NCBI GenBank assembly: GCA_002311385.1
Contig: DCAE01000128.1
Location: 78,028-109,967, forward strand
Reading direction: 5' to 3'
Length of the DNA stretch: 31,940 bases
Source: Dehalococcoidia bacterium UBA1141
GTDB taxonomy: Bacteria; Chloroflexota; Dehalococcoidia; Lucifugimonadales; UBA3495
The first letter of the stretch is position 1; the number at the start of each line of letters is the position of its first letter. Positions 7,854 to 14,853 of this stretch are shown piece after piece. The notes under the pieces are model-generated. The model was not told where the DNA came from and made no database searches. It worked only from the letters and a program-made list of their open reading frames with translations. The translations under genes were made by a program, and so were the position numbers.

Positions 7854-8447
7854 TTAATCTTCGGGCTCAGCTTCTGGGTCAACTTCTGGAACTAGAGACT
7901 TTCGCACCGTGGCCCACCCATCCGCCATGCTACGGTCCGGCATGGGCAGTAGCTCTTCTTCCCTGGCCACTTTAATCAGCACGAACACCGGCCCGGTTTG
8001 GGCCATAACATCCTCCAAGCCCAAAACCAGCTCTTCCAGCTTATCGAACTCGTAGACTTTTGCGTAGCCAGCGCCTTGGGCCATGGCTTGAAAGTCTATG
8101 GCGTCCAGTCCCTTGATTGGGATCCCCCGGGTGGACCGGAAAGCAGCGTCCTCGAATACCAGGTGTACCAGGTTCTGAGGCCCGGACTCACCAACGGTGG
8201 CTAGACCACCCAAGTCCGTGCGTAGGGTGGCATCGCAATCCAATACCAGTACCTTGCTATCGGGTTGGGCCAAGGCCAACCCCAACCCCACCGCCGGTGC
8301 CCGGTCCATGCAGTCCATCAGGTCCACGTCCAAATCCCGGCGCTGGGACACTTGGGCCCACTCTCTCAGGGCTGATGAAGTGGACACTACCAAAGCATCT
8401 TTACGGTGGAAATTGACCGCCTTGGTCGCTTCCATTGAATCCATCAT
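7854..8447 (-). CDS. ComE-like TPP-binding subunit with degenerate cofactor motif
   Basis: A 197-aa protein homologous to the beta (cofactor-binding) subunit of sulfopyruvate/phosphonopyruvate decarboxylase and clearly paralogous to the protein encoded at 9103-9693 (shared AxVGLGLALA, VLVLD, GP(V)FV segments). The diphosphate/Mg motif GDGS is changed to CDAT (71-74) and the later DNG to EDA (99-101). The acidic Asp72 and Asp100 could still hold a metal, but the glycines that make room for the diphosphate are gone. It may be a regulatory or altered-specificity subunit. The ATG at 8447 is preceded by GGAAC, inside a 45-bp tandem duplication. It converges on the DtxR gene with a 15-bp gap and ends the decarboxylase cluster. 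Confidence 0.8.
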   Translation of the reverse strand: MMDSMEATKAVNFHRKDALVVSTSSALREWAQVSQRRDLDVDLMDCMDRAPAVGLGLALAQPDSKVLVLDCDATLRTDLGGLATVGESGPQNLVHLVFEDAAFRSTRGIPIKGLDAIDFQAMAQGAGYAKVYEFDKLEELVLGLEDVMAQTGPVFVLIKVAREEELLPMPDRSMADGWATVRKSLVPEVDPEAEPED

Positions 8448-8530
8448 TGATTAAGTTCCATCTGCATCCGTATCTTCACGTGAACCCATCATTAGTTAAG
8501 TTCCATCGGCATCCGTATCTTCACGTAGAA
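8441..8530. repeat. 45-bp tandem duplication over a translation start region
   Basis: Two adjacent copies (8441-8485 and 8486-8530) differ at only a few positions. Each copy carries, on minus, GGAACTTAA followed closely by ATGATGG. The downstream copy supplies the real start of the degenerate ComE-like gene; the upstream copy opens a 13-codon frame (MMGSREDTDADGT then TAA) that ends just before the real start. The repeat fills the gap between this gene and the membrane-protein gene. Confidence 0.8.
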
Positions 8531-8535
8531 CAAAC

Positions 8536-8808
8536 CTACAATTTTTCTGTATCTTCGGTCGTCGCCGGGTTCGCTTCGGAGATAGACGCATCACCGGCTT
8601 TGTTTTCATCAAATATCGGCAGGTAGCTGGGGTCCGACTTTCTAGCCTGCACCATCAGATATGTGGCCAATAGAACCACGGCTGCTCCCACAATGCCCAG
8701 GCCAATGTTCGGACGGGAAAACCCCTGGTACAGCAGCCAGAAGCCCAGCGTGAATGCGGCGTAGCTGAGCAGCCTGCCAAATAAGCCTTTCGCCAATATT
8801 TTTAGCAT
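8536..8808 (-). CDS. Small two-helix membrane protein, unknown
   Basis: A 90-aa protein, not recognised. Two hydrophobic segments are clear: about residues 11-29 (GRLLSYAAFTLGFWLLYQG) and 35-53 (GLGIVGAAVVLLATYLMVQ), joined by a short SRPN loop. A polar, acidic tail follows (about 55-90). The basic start MLKILAKGLFGR suggests N-terminus in the cytoplasm, which with two helices puts the acidic tail there too. The ATG at 8808 has no good ribosome site; an 11-base homopolymer tract lies 40-50 bases upstream. Position between the working and the degenerate ComE-like genes hints at a shared role, for example membrane anchoring, but this is inference. Confidence 0.65.
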   Translation of the reverse strand: MLKILAKGLFGRLLSYAAFTLGFWLLYQGFSRPNIGLGIVGAAVVLLATYLMVQARKSDPSYLPIFDENKAGDASISEANPATTEDTEKL

Positions 8809-8847
8809 TGGAAGATAAACCTATGACATTGCCTGAATGTATTTTCC

Positions 8848-8858
8848 GGGGGGGGGGG
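8848..8858. repeat. Homopolymer tract of eleven G
   Basis: An uninterrupted run of 11 G on plus (11 C on minus), 40 bases ahead of the membrane-protein start. Tracts of this length are prone to slippage in replication and in sequencing. Confidence 0.8.
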
Positions 8859-8963
8859 TGAAACCGAGACATCAACAAAGCTAACTCATGAAGTTCGAGG
8901 CAACGTTAAAACGGTGCTTCGATAGTCACGTTTTAGTCCCTTCAGCCGATGGCGGCGCCCTCA

Positions 8964-9073
8964 CCTCAAAACCGTCATTCAGAGGAGCGAGAGCGACGAA
9001 GAATCCCCTGGCTCAAGCGCAAGATTCTTCGCTTCCCTCCGAATGACAGTGATAGGGAGACCATTGGGGCAAA
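8964..9073. repeat. Dispersed MITE-like inverted repeat, copy A
   Basis: The core runs 8974-9047: a left arm starting GTCATTC..GAGGAGCGA and reaching GACGAAGAATC, then a right arm with GATTCTTCGC ending GAATGAC, so the transcript folds into a long hairpin. A second copy at 27742-27851 is alignable without gaps over 110 bp, including the flanks CTCAAA and GGAGAC..TTGGGGCAAA. No coding capacity. Such elements are widespread in bacterial genomes and are probably mobilised in trans. This copy sits between two genes of the decarboxylase cluster. Confidence 0.8.
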
Positions 9074-9102
9074 GCACCTTGGCGGTCGCCTGGATATAGT
9101 TT

Positions 9103-9693
9103 TTAGCCTTTGCCAATGGCTTCCGGCAACTCCTTTATGGCAGTATGCACGCTACGACGGGCTGGCTCCCGGAACTGCACAGGAGTATTATCGACTTCTG
9201 GGGCGACCACCAGATGAACAAAGACCGGTCCTTTTGCGGACAAGACTTGGTCGATACTCGTTGTCAGGTCTTCCAGATTGTCGAATGAAAAGGTTGCGGC
9301 GTAGCCCGCCCCCTCGGCCAGTTTCTCCCAATCAGCTCGGCCAGCGCCGGGCACAGGTTGACCACCGGTTACAGCGTAAATTCCGTTGTCGAAAACAAAA
9401 TGAATCAGGTTTTCCGGTGCCTTGTTGGACATCGTGACCAGCGAACCAAGATTCATCAACAGGCTTCCATCGCCGTCCAGAACCATCACCTTGCGCTCGG
9501 GATGAGCTAGCGCCAACCCCAGTCCCACAGAGGACGCTTTGCCCATGCAACCCGACAAAGGGAAATCCAGTTCGTCATGGGTGCTGACGCTGGGTAGTCC
9601 CATGCGGACATTACCTGCGTTCATGGTCGGGACGATTACGGCGCCGTTGCGCTTGCTGTCCAGCAGTCTCACCACGTCCGTGTTATTTATCAT
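9103..9693 (-). CDS. ComE-like decarboxylase, TPP-binding beta subunit
   Basis: A 196-aa protein matching in size and motifs the beta subunit of sulfopyruvate decarboxylase (ComE) or the C-terminal half of phosphonopyruvate decarboxylase. The thiamine-diphosphate motif is intact: GDGS at 74-77 and the Mg-binding Asn in FDNGIY about 26 residues on (103). With the alpha subunit it would decarboxylate a 2-oxo acid to an aldehyde (sulfopyruvate to sulfoacetaldehyde in coenzyme M synthesis, or phosphonopyruvate to phosphonoacetaldehyde). The exact substrate is open; no other coenzyme M or phosphonate genes are in the window. The ATG at 9693 has AAGGA at good spacing. It lies 76 bp after the alpha gene in the same operon. 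Confidence 0.88.
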   Translation of the reverse strand: MINNTDVVRLLDSKRNGAVIVPTMNAGNVRMGLPSVSTHDELDFPLSGCMGKASSVGLGLALAHPERKVMVLDGDGSLLMNLGSLVTMSNKAPENLIHFVFDNGIYAVTGGQPVPGAGRADWEKLAEGAGYAATFSFDNLEDLTTSIDQVLSAKGPVFVHLVVAPEVDNTPVQFREPARRSVHTAIKELPEAIGKG

Positions 9694-9716
9694 TATCGCT
9701 TTTCCTTCTTGAGCCG

Positions 9717-9752
9717 TAATTGGCCGTCTTATGCCCTAATTGGCTGTCTTAT
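9717..9752. repeat. 20-bp period direct repeat between alpha and beta genes
   Basis: TAATTGGCCGTCTTAT (9717-9732) recurs with one change at 9737-9752. It fills most of the gap between the two decarboxylase genes. It may adjust translation or be a simple duplication. Confidence 0.6.
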
Positions 9753-9769
9753 TTCCTGCTCGGCCATAG

Positions 9770-10276
9770 TTAAGCGCCAAACTCGCTGCCCACCAGCACC
9801 GCCACCGGTTTCTGAGTGCGCTCCGCTTCCTCGGCTGCCAGGCTGATTCGGTCTGCGTCTTCGTCGGTTTCTATCAGATAATAGCTGATGCCCCAGGCGT
9901 GGAGGATGTGCTCGATGAAGCGCGCGGCGGAGTCGGTGGTCAGCCCATGTCGGCTCCAGCCTCGGTACCCAATCAGCATCACCAACGGCTGATGTACGTC
10001 CAGACCCAGGCCGCGTATGGAGTCACCGGACTCAAAAATGCCGGTATTCTGAATCAAGACCACAGGTTTCTTACCCCCGACCCACAGACCGGCGGCTATC
10101 GCCATGGTTTCACCTTCCCGGCACACCGGTACGAGGTCCAGACCGGGTTCATTGGTCAGTAAGTGATACATGAAGTTTGTCTCGCTATCCGGAAGCCACA
10201 CTACGTGAGTGAAATCATTCTTCTTGAGTTCTTCAATAATCGCAGCCGGATGCAACACCGTTTCGTGAGTAGTCAT
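9770..10276 (-). CDS. ComD-like decarboxylase, alpha (PYR-domain) subunit
   Basis: A 168-aa protein equivalent to the alpha subunit of sulfopyruvate decarboxylase (ComD), the pyrimidine-binding half of a thiamine-diphosphate enzyme. The segment VCREGETMAIAAGLWVGGKKPVV is the family hallmark; Glu54 in REGE should activate the cofactor. VLIQNTGIFESGDSIRGL and PLVMLIGYRGW are further family blocks. The length is close to that of separate ComD subunits. It is translated from ATG 10276 with AGGAG five bases ahead and is first in the minus-strand operon, with a strong promoter directly upstream. The partner is the beta subunit encoded next; the degenerate copy further on may also compete for it. 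Confidence 0.88.
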   Translation of the reverse strand: MTTHETVLHPAAIIEELKKNDFTHVVWLPDSETNFMYHLLTNEPGLDLVPVCREGETMAIAAGLWVGGKKPVVLIQNTGIFESGDSIRGLGLDVHQPLVMLIGYRGWSRHGLTTDSAARFIEHILHAWGISYYLIETDEDADRISLAAEEAERTQKPVAVLVGSEFGA

Positions 10277-10355
10277 CTAAGCTCCTTATTGAGGCCTTCG
10301 CCGGGGCCGGTCGCCAGCCATCTTCAGAGAATTTTGCATAAACAGGAACGGCCAT

Positions 10356-10385
10356 ATTATAAGAAGACGGCGGATTAGCCGTCAA
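10356..10385 (-). promoter_or_regulatory. Strong predicted promoter of the decarboxylase operon
   Basis: On minus, TTGACG (10380-10385) and a perfect TATAAT (10356-10361) with 18-bp spacing. The predicted start, near 10349, is about 73 bases before the alpha-subunit ATG. It lies just beyond the 3' end of asnS, so the operon is transcribed independently of asnS. Confidence 0.65.
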
Positions 10386-10423
10386 CAAATTGGTTTAGGG
10401 TGGTACTTCGCAAGGCGCCTGTA

Positions 10424-11809
10424 CTAAAACTCGGCGTTTTTGGGAGTGCGAGGGAAGGGGATAACGTCGCGGATATTGGATACGCCTGTAACGAATTGAA
10501 CAGTACGCTCGAAACCCAGTCCAAATCCGGCATGGGGCACGGTCCCGTAGCTGCGTAAGTCCAGATACCAAGAGTATTCGGTTTCCGACAGACCTGCATC
10601 CTTCAACCTGGCCAAGAGCACATCCCGGCGCTCTTCCCGCTGGCTGCCGCCGATTATCTCTCCGATCCTAGGAACGAGAGTATCCATTGCCCGAACGGTC
10701 TTGCCGTCGTCGTTCATGCGCATGTAAAAGGCCTTTATCTCTTTGGGATAGTCCGTGACTATCACCGGTCTGCCTATCCTGCTTTCGGTCAGATAGCGCT
10801 CGTGTTCCGATTGCAGGTCCAGACCCCATTCCACTGGAAATTCGAACTTTTCACCGGAGTTTTTCAACAACTCGAGGGCCTCTGTGTAGGTGATGCGTTC
10901 AAAGTTGGAGGACACGATGTCTTCAAGAGTCGAAATTACCGTTTGGTCGTGCCATCGGTTGAAAAAAGCAAGATCGTCGGAACAGCGGTCCAAAACGTTC
11001 TTGAACACGTGCTTGAGAAATTCTTCGGCTAGATTCGCCAGGTCGTCCAAGTCGCAAAATGCCACTTCCGGCTCGACCATCCAGAACTCGGCCAGATGGC
11101 GGGAAGTGTTGGAGTTCTCAGCCCTAAACGTGGGACCAAAGGTATAAACGTCGCTCAAGGCCTGGGAGAAAATTTCGGCTTCCAGCTGGCCGCTGACCGT
11201 CAAGAATGTGGGCTTGCCAAAGAAATCCTCTTCATAGTCGATGGCATCGCCGATTTTGGGAAGCTTGTTCAGGTCCAGAGTGGTGACACGGAACATGGAG
11301 CCAGCTCCTTCAGCGTCACTGGTGGTGATGATGGGAGTCTGAATGTAGTTGAAGCCGCGTTCTTGAAAGAAGCTGTGAATCGAGAAAGCCACGGCATTCC
11401 TAACCCTAGCCATTGCGCCAAAGGTATTGGTCCGGGGCCTTAGATGGGCTATATCCCTCAGGAACTCCGCGGTATGGCGCTTCTTTTGAAGGGGATAAGT
11501 CTCGGGGTCGGAACCGCCGACGAGCACGATGTCTGTGGCATGAATCTCGTACTTCTGGCCTTTACCGGGAGAGTCCACCACCGTCCCCGTCACACTGACG
11601 CTGCAACCGGTGCTGAGAGAATCGGCCACCTGGAAGGAGGGCAAGGACTGGTCGGCGACAATTTGGAGGTCCAGCAACGTGGAGCCGTCATTGACGTGGA
11701 TGAACGAAACAGACTTGGATGACCGCTTGGTTTTAACCCACCCCTGGACCAGTACCTCGTCACCAGCCTGCTGACGGCCAAGAATCTCGCTAATCTTGCT
11801 GCGCCGCAT
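10424..11809 (-). CDS. asnS: Asparaginyl-tRNA synthetase
   Basis: Class IIb aminoacyl-tRNA synthetase that charges tRNA-Asn with asparagine using ATP; about 461 aa, normal for AsnRS. An N-terminal OB-fold for the anticodon (about 15-95) is followed by the catalytic domain with SDAEGAGSMFRVTTLD (typical of AsnRS, not AspRS), motif 2 FRAENSNTSRH (about 228-238) and motif 3 GFGLGFER near residue 430. The frame opens at a TTG at 11824, but the ATG at 11809 has GGGG ahead of it and gives the usual MRRSKISEIL start. Stop is TAG. Its presence means that the GatCAB genes nearby probably serve Gln-tRNA synthesis rather than Asn-tRNA. Confidence 0.97.
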   Translation of the reverse strand: MRRSKISEILGRQQAGDEVLVQGWVKTKRSSKSVSFIHVNDGSTLLDLQIVADQSLPSFQVADSLSTGCSVSVTGTVVDSPGKGQKYEIHATDIVLVGGSDPETYPLQKKRHTAEFLRDIAHLRPRTNTFGAMARVRNAVAFSIHSFFQERGFNYIQTPIITTSDAEGAGSMFRVTTLDLNKLPKIGDAIDYEEDFFGKPTFLTVSGQLEAEIFSQALSDVYTFGPTFRAENSNTSRHLAEFWMVEPEVAFCDLDDLANLAEEFLKHVFKNVLDRCSDDLAFFNRWHDQTVISTLEDIVSSNFERITYTEALELLKNSGEKFEFPVEWGLDLQSEHERYLTESRIGRPVIVTDYPKEIKAFYMRMNDDGKTVRAMDTLVPRIGEIIGGSQREERRDVLLARLKDAGLSETEYSWYLDLRSYGTVPHAGFGLGFERTVQFVTGVSNIRDVIPFPRTPKNAEF

Positions 11810-11971
11810 AGCACTGCCCCACAAAATATTCTTTAAAACTCAACGGTCAGTTAGTCAACACGTAGCCCAAAGTTGGACTGTATCAGTTCGCTGGGGACGC
11901 AGGAATTGGAACCGCACGCAGGCGTCTACTAGTGAAACAGCTTCCTAGGATACCAGCTACGCGCAAAAGCT

Positions 11972-12322
11972 TTAGGGTGATGCTTCAGGGGAAGCCGCCG
12001 GCAAGACTTCTTTGTGGGACCAATCATCGGCCCAGTCTTGAATCGCACTCACCACCTGGCGTAGAGCCTGGCCTTTCTCGGTCAGGGAGTACTCCACAGT
12101 AACTGGGCGCTGAGCAAAGACTTGGCGCTCCACAATCCCCGCTTCTTCCAATTCCTGAAGCCGTTGGGAAAGCAAGCGGTCGCTGAGCCCGGAAACATAA
12201 GTTGAGATGTCAGAGAACCGGCGTGGCGCTTCCATCAAACACCGCAACATTATGCAGGTCCATTTCTTTCCAAGGATGCTCATGGCTCGTTCGTAACGAG
12301 GACAAGGTTGTTCGCAGTCCAT
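11972..12322 (-). CDS. HxlR-family winged-helix regulator
   Basis: A 116-aa transcription factor of the HxlR (DUF24) family, the usual size. The fold is recognised from CPRYERAMSILGKKWTCIMLRCL, RRFSDISTYVSGLSDRLLSQRLQELEEAGIVER and VEYSLTEKGQAL. Cys3 and Cys7 flank the N-terminus; a conserved Cys there acts as thiol sensor for quinones, aldehydes or hypochlorite in relatives such as YodB and HypR, so redox or electrophile sensing is plausible. The ATG at 12322 has AGAGG four bases ahead. It is divergent from the 71-aa gene and its strong promoter, the usual arrangement for an HxlR target. Confidence 0.9.
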   Translation of the reverse strand: MDCEQPCPRYERAMSILGKKWTCIMLRCLMEAPRRFSDISTYVSGLSDRLLSQRLQELEEAGIVERQVFAQRPVTVEYSLTEKGQALRQVVSAIQDWADDWSHKEVLPAASPEASP

Positions 12323-12399
12323 ACTACCTCTTGACTGGCAGATTTCGCCGCTGGAATCTTGCCGCCGGAAAATTCAAATCTGGTTGACGATGCTACAGT

Positions 12400-12532
12400 C
12401 TAACTAAAAATTAGGCGCTTGACAACATTTAGAGATGTTACTATACTATCATTAGTGACTAGAGATAAGCCAGTTACCAAACAAATTTCATATACTAATT
12501 ATGTGTTTTTGATAACTGCGAATAGTCACTAG
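12400..12532. promoter_or_regulatory. Candidate HxlR operators
   Basis: Three related words lie in the divergent region: CTAACTAAAAATTAG (12400-12414), TAGTGACTAG (12453-12462) and TAGTCACTAG (12523-12532). The last two are near-palindromes, both fitting TAGTNACTAG, 70 bp apart. The first of them overlaps the predicted transcription start of the 71-aa gene. AGT/ACT half-sites are typical of HxlR-family operators, but binding is inferred. Confidence 0.5.
12419..12447 (+). promoter_or_regulatory. Near-consensus sigma-70 promoter
   Basis: A perfect TTGACA (12419-12424), a 17-bp spacer and TATACT (12442-12447, five of six). The start would be near 12454, right in the TAGTGACTAG word. It is the best promoter match that I see in the window and points at the 71-aa gene. 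Confidence 0.7.
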
Positions 12533-12573
12533 CAGCTCTGAGAGGGGCAAATCGAACTTAGGATACGTGAATC

Positions 12574-12789
12574 ATGGCAACCCCAGCAACAATCGAGAAA
12601 ATCAGTTCCAATCCGGCGACCACCACAGCGCCCAGAGTCAGAGCGGGCTCGGTTCATCGGGAACTACCCGGCAGCTTTTTTGACGCTCCAAAGGTTTCCC
12701 CCAAACCCGGGAACCGGATGGCTAGGTGGGCTCAGAAGTACGGCGAGTTCAAGCTCACCACCGGGTATTGGATCCAGTTTAGGATATAA
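12574..12789 (+). CDS. Small unknown protein under HxlR-type control
   Basis: A 71-aa frame, not recognised. The first half is low-complexity (rich in Thr, Ala, Ser, Pro); the second half looks folded, ending FKLTTGYWIQFRI, with a basic/aromatic stretch NRMARWAQKYGE. No signal peptide, membrane segment or cysteine. The ATG has AGGA about ten bases ahead. Support comes from context: it is the only plus-strand frame downstream of the near-consensus promoter and the HxlR operators, with a leader of about 120 bases. It could instead be a spurious frame in a transcript with another function, such as a small RNA. Confidence 0.5.
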   Translation: MATPATIEKISSNPATTTAPRVRAGSVHRELPGSFFDAPKVSPKPGNRMARWAQKYGEFKLTTGYWIQFRI

Positions 12790-12857
12790 ACCCTCGCTTA
12801 ACGGTGGCTAGAGATGGCGATTGGTAGCTCGGTAGCAGTTATCAGCCGTCCCAAGGG

Positions 12858-12893
12858 CGGTCCCTACTCGCTCAGAAAGAGGTTTAGGGACCG
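12858..12893. terminator. Inverted repeat between convergent genes
   Basis: CGGTCCCTA (12858-12866) pairs exactly with TAGGGACCG (12885-12893), loop 18 bases. It sits between the 3' ends of the 71-aa gene (plus) and gatA (minus), a natural place for a two-way terminator, though neither side has a T-tract. Confidence 0.45.
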
Positions 12894-12930
12894 TCCGGAA
12901 TAATCCACCACATTGTGCCGCCTGTTTCAC

Positions 12931-14388
12931 TTACAACTCCGGGGTAGCCAGGTGCCAATCGGTTTCTTGCTGGTAAGCATAGGCTACCCTAAGTAGGGTT
13001 TCCTCGGACAAATGTGGTCCAATCAGTTGCAAACCCACCGGCAGTCCTTGATCAAATCCGCAGGGCACAGACATAGCGGGCAAACCGGCTATGTTTGGCG
13101 GCAGGGTGCAAACGTCGCTGAGATACATCTGCACCGGGTCATCGGTTTTCTCGCCCAGAGGGAAGGCCACTGTGGGGGCCACGGGAGCCACCAACACGTC
13201 CACCTGCTCAAATACCCGGGCAAAATCCTCCCGAATCAACGTGCGCACTTGCTGCGCCTTCAAGTAATAAGCGTCGTAATATCCACTCGACAAGGCGTAT
13301 GCGCCCAGCATTATGCGCCGCCTCACCTCCGGCCCAAACCCGTGTTGGCGCGTCTTCTCCATGCCGTCCCACATGTTGTTGGCGTCCTGGTGAGAATAGC
13401 CGTATTTGACCCCGTCGTACCGGGCCAAGTTGGCCGAACACTCCGAAGGCGCGATTATGTAGTAACAGGCCAGGGCATACTTAGTCGTGGGCAACGATAC
13501 CTGCTTGATTGTGGCGCCCATGCGCTCCAGAGCCTTGATGGCTGCTTCCACCGCCCGTCGAGTCCCTTCTTCCATGCCCTCCACAAAGTACTCTTCGGGC
13601 ACTCCCAAATTAAGTCCTTCTACGCCAGACCCAAGCGCCTGGGTATAGTCTTTCTTGGTCAAGGGCAGAGACGTGGCATCCCTGGGATCGTGACCGACGA
13701 TGGCATTCAATACCAAAGCGCAGTCGGCGACGTCTCTGGTTACAGGGCCAATCTGGTCTAAGGAAGAGGCGAAGGCCACCAATCCGAATCTGCTGACCAA
13801 GCCGTAAGTGGGTTTAAGACCCACCACACCACAGAAAGAAGCTGGCTGGCGGATGCTCCCTCCGGTGTCGGAACCTAGGGCGAACAGAGCCTCCCCGGCA
13901 GCCACGGAAGCCGCTGCTCCACCGCTCGACCCTCCAGGAACACGGTCCACGTTCCAAGGGTTGTGGGTTGGGAAGAATGCCGAGTTTTCCGTGGATGAGC
14001 CCATGGCAAACTCGTCCATATTCCCTTTGCCCAACAGCACTACGCCTTGCTCAAACAGTTTCTCCACGGCGGTAGCGGTGTAAACGGGGACAAAGGTTTC
14101 CAGCATGCGGGAGGAGCAGGTCGTTCGTATGCCTTCGGTGCACATGACGTCTTTGATTTGTACCGGGATTCCAGTCAACGGCCCGGCTGCGCCGCTGGCG
14201 ATGAGGCGGTCCGCTTCCTGGGCTCGCTTTAGCGCTAAATCCGGTGTCAGCGTGACGAAAGACTTTATGCGGTCTTCCACCTGATTGATGCGGTCCAAAC
14301 AAGCCAGGGTCAGTTCCACGGAGCTTACGTCCCGCCGGTCCAGCCGATCACGGGCCTGAACAAGGGTTAGATATTCAAATCCGGCCAA
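12931..14388 (-). CDS. gatA: Glu-tRNA(Gln)/Asp-tRNA(Asn) amidotransferase subunit A
   Basis: A 485-aa amidase-family glutaminase that releases ammonia from glutamine for the GatB subunit to amidate mischarged Glu-tRNA(Gln). The catalytic triad is intact: Lys79 in VQIKDV, cis-Ser154 in PGGSSGG and nucleophile Ser178 in GSDTGGSIRQP. GSSTENSAF and NPWNVDRVPGG are GatA-specific. The start is a TTG at 14388; the ribosome site GGAGGA (14398-14403) lies within the last codons of gatC, so the two are translationally linked. gatB is not in the window. As AsnRS is present, the role is most likely Gln-tRNA(Gln) formation. Confidence 0.96.
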   Translation of the reverse strand: MAGFEYLTLVQARDRLDRRDVSSVELTLACLDRINQVEDRIKSFVTLTPDLALKRAQEADRLIASGAAGPLTGIPVQIKDVMCTEGIRTTCSSRMLETFVPVYTATAVEKLFEQGVVLLGKGNMDEFAMGSSTENSAFFPTHNPWNVDRVPGGSSGGAAASVAAGEALFALGSDTGGSIRQPASFCGVVGLKPTYGLVSRFGLVAFASSLDQIGPVTRDVADCALVLNAIVGHDPRDATSLPLTKKDYTQALGSGVEGLNLGVPEEYFVEGMEEGTRRAVEAAIKALERMGATIKQVSLPTTKYALACYYIIAPSECSANLARYDGVKYGYSHQDANNMWDGMEKTRQHGFGPEVRRRIMLGAYALSSGYYDAYYLKAQQVRTLIREDFARVFEQVDVLVAPVAPTVAFPLGEKTDDPVQMYLSDVCTLPPNIAGLPAMSVPCGFDQGLPVGLQLIGPHLSEETLLRVAYAYQQETDWHLATPEL

Positions 14389-14393
14389 ATGCT

Positions 14394-14684
14394 CTATTCC
14401 TCCAAAACCGCTTTGACACGGAAAAGCGGCCCTTCTCGCCGCGGAGCGTTACTGAGAACCTGTTCCTGCTCCAAAGAATCCGAGGCAACGTCCTCTCGCA
14501 GAACGGTCTCGAGTTGGCCCGCATGACCGGTGGCGGCGACGCCCGTGGTGTCAACGTCTTTGAGGGTTTCAAACTGTTCCAGGATGTCGGAAAGCTGCTC
14601 TCGAAACGTCTCCACTTCCTCTTTAGTGATTCCTATGCGCGCTAGGATAGCAATATGCTCAACGTCGGCACGGTCGAGGGCCAT
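14394..14684 (-). CDS. gatC: Amidotransferase subunit C
   Basis: A 96-aa subunit that wraps around and stabilises the GatA-GatB pair. The family pattern is clear: LDRADVEHIAILARIGITKEEVETFREQLSDILEQFETLKDVDTTGV, then a tail with LREDVASDSLEQEQVLSNAPRREGPLFRVKAVLEE. The ATG at 14684 has GGAGGA (14691-14696) six bases ahead. gatA follows five bases after the stop. Confidence 0.95.
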   Translation of the reverse strand: MALDRADVEHIAILARIGITKEEVETFREQLSDILEQFETLKDVDTTGVAATGHAGQLETVLREDVASDSLEQEQVLSNAPRREGPLFRVKAVLEE

Positions 14685-14823
14685 GGTTTATCCTCCGGTA
14701 TCGTATGAACGCCCACCCTAAATATGGCGGTGAGAATCCAGAAATTCTCTTTGTGATCTACTTTTCGTGGTCTACTAATGAGGCGCGGCGAGGTCGTTTG
14801 CCAGTATAGCGGCACATGCTGGG

Positions 14824-14847
14824 CAAAGCCAATTGCAATTGGCTTTG
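14824..14847. repeat. 24-bp perfect palindrome
   Basis: CAAAGCCAATTG followed directly by its reverse complement. It starts a few bases beyond the true 3' end of the cation-efflux reading frame and lies 140 bp upstream of gatC. In RNA it would form a tight hairpin, without a T-tract; as DNA it could be an operator for the gatC promoter. Confidence 0.6.
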
Positions 14848-14853
14848 TAAAGT

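Noticed and set aside
8949..9437. 162-codon plus-strand frame
   Set aside because: Antisense to the ComE-like beta gene and repeat copy A; no family features.
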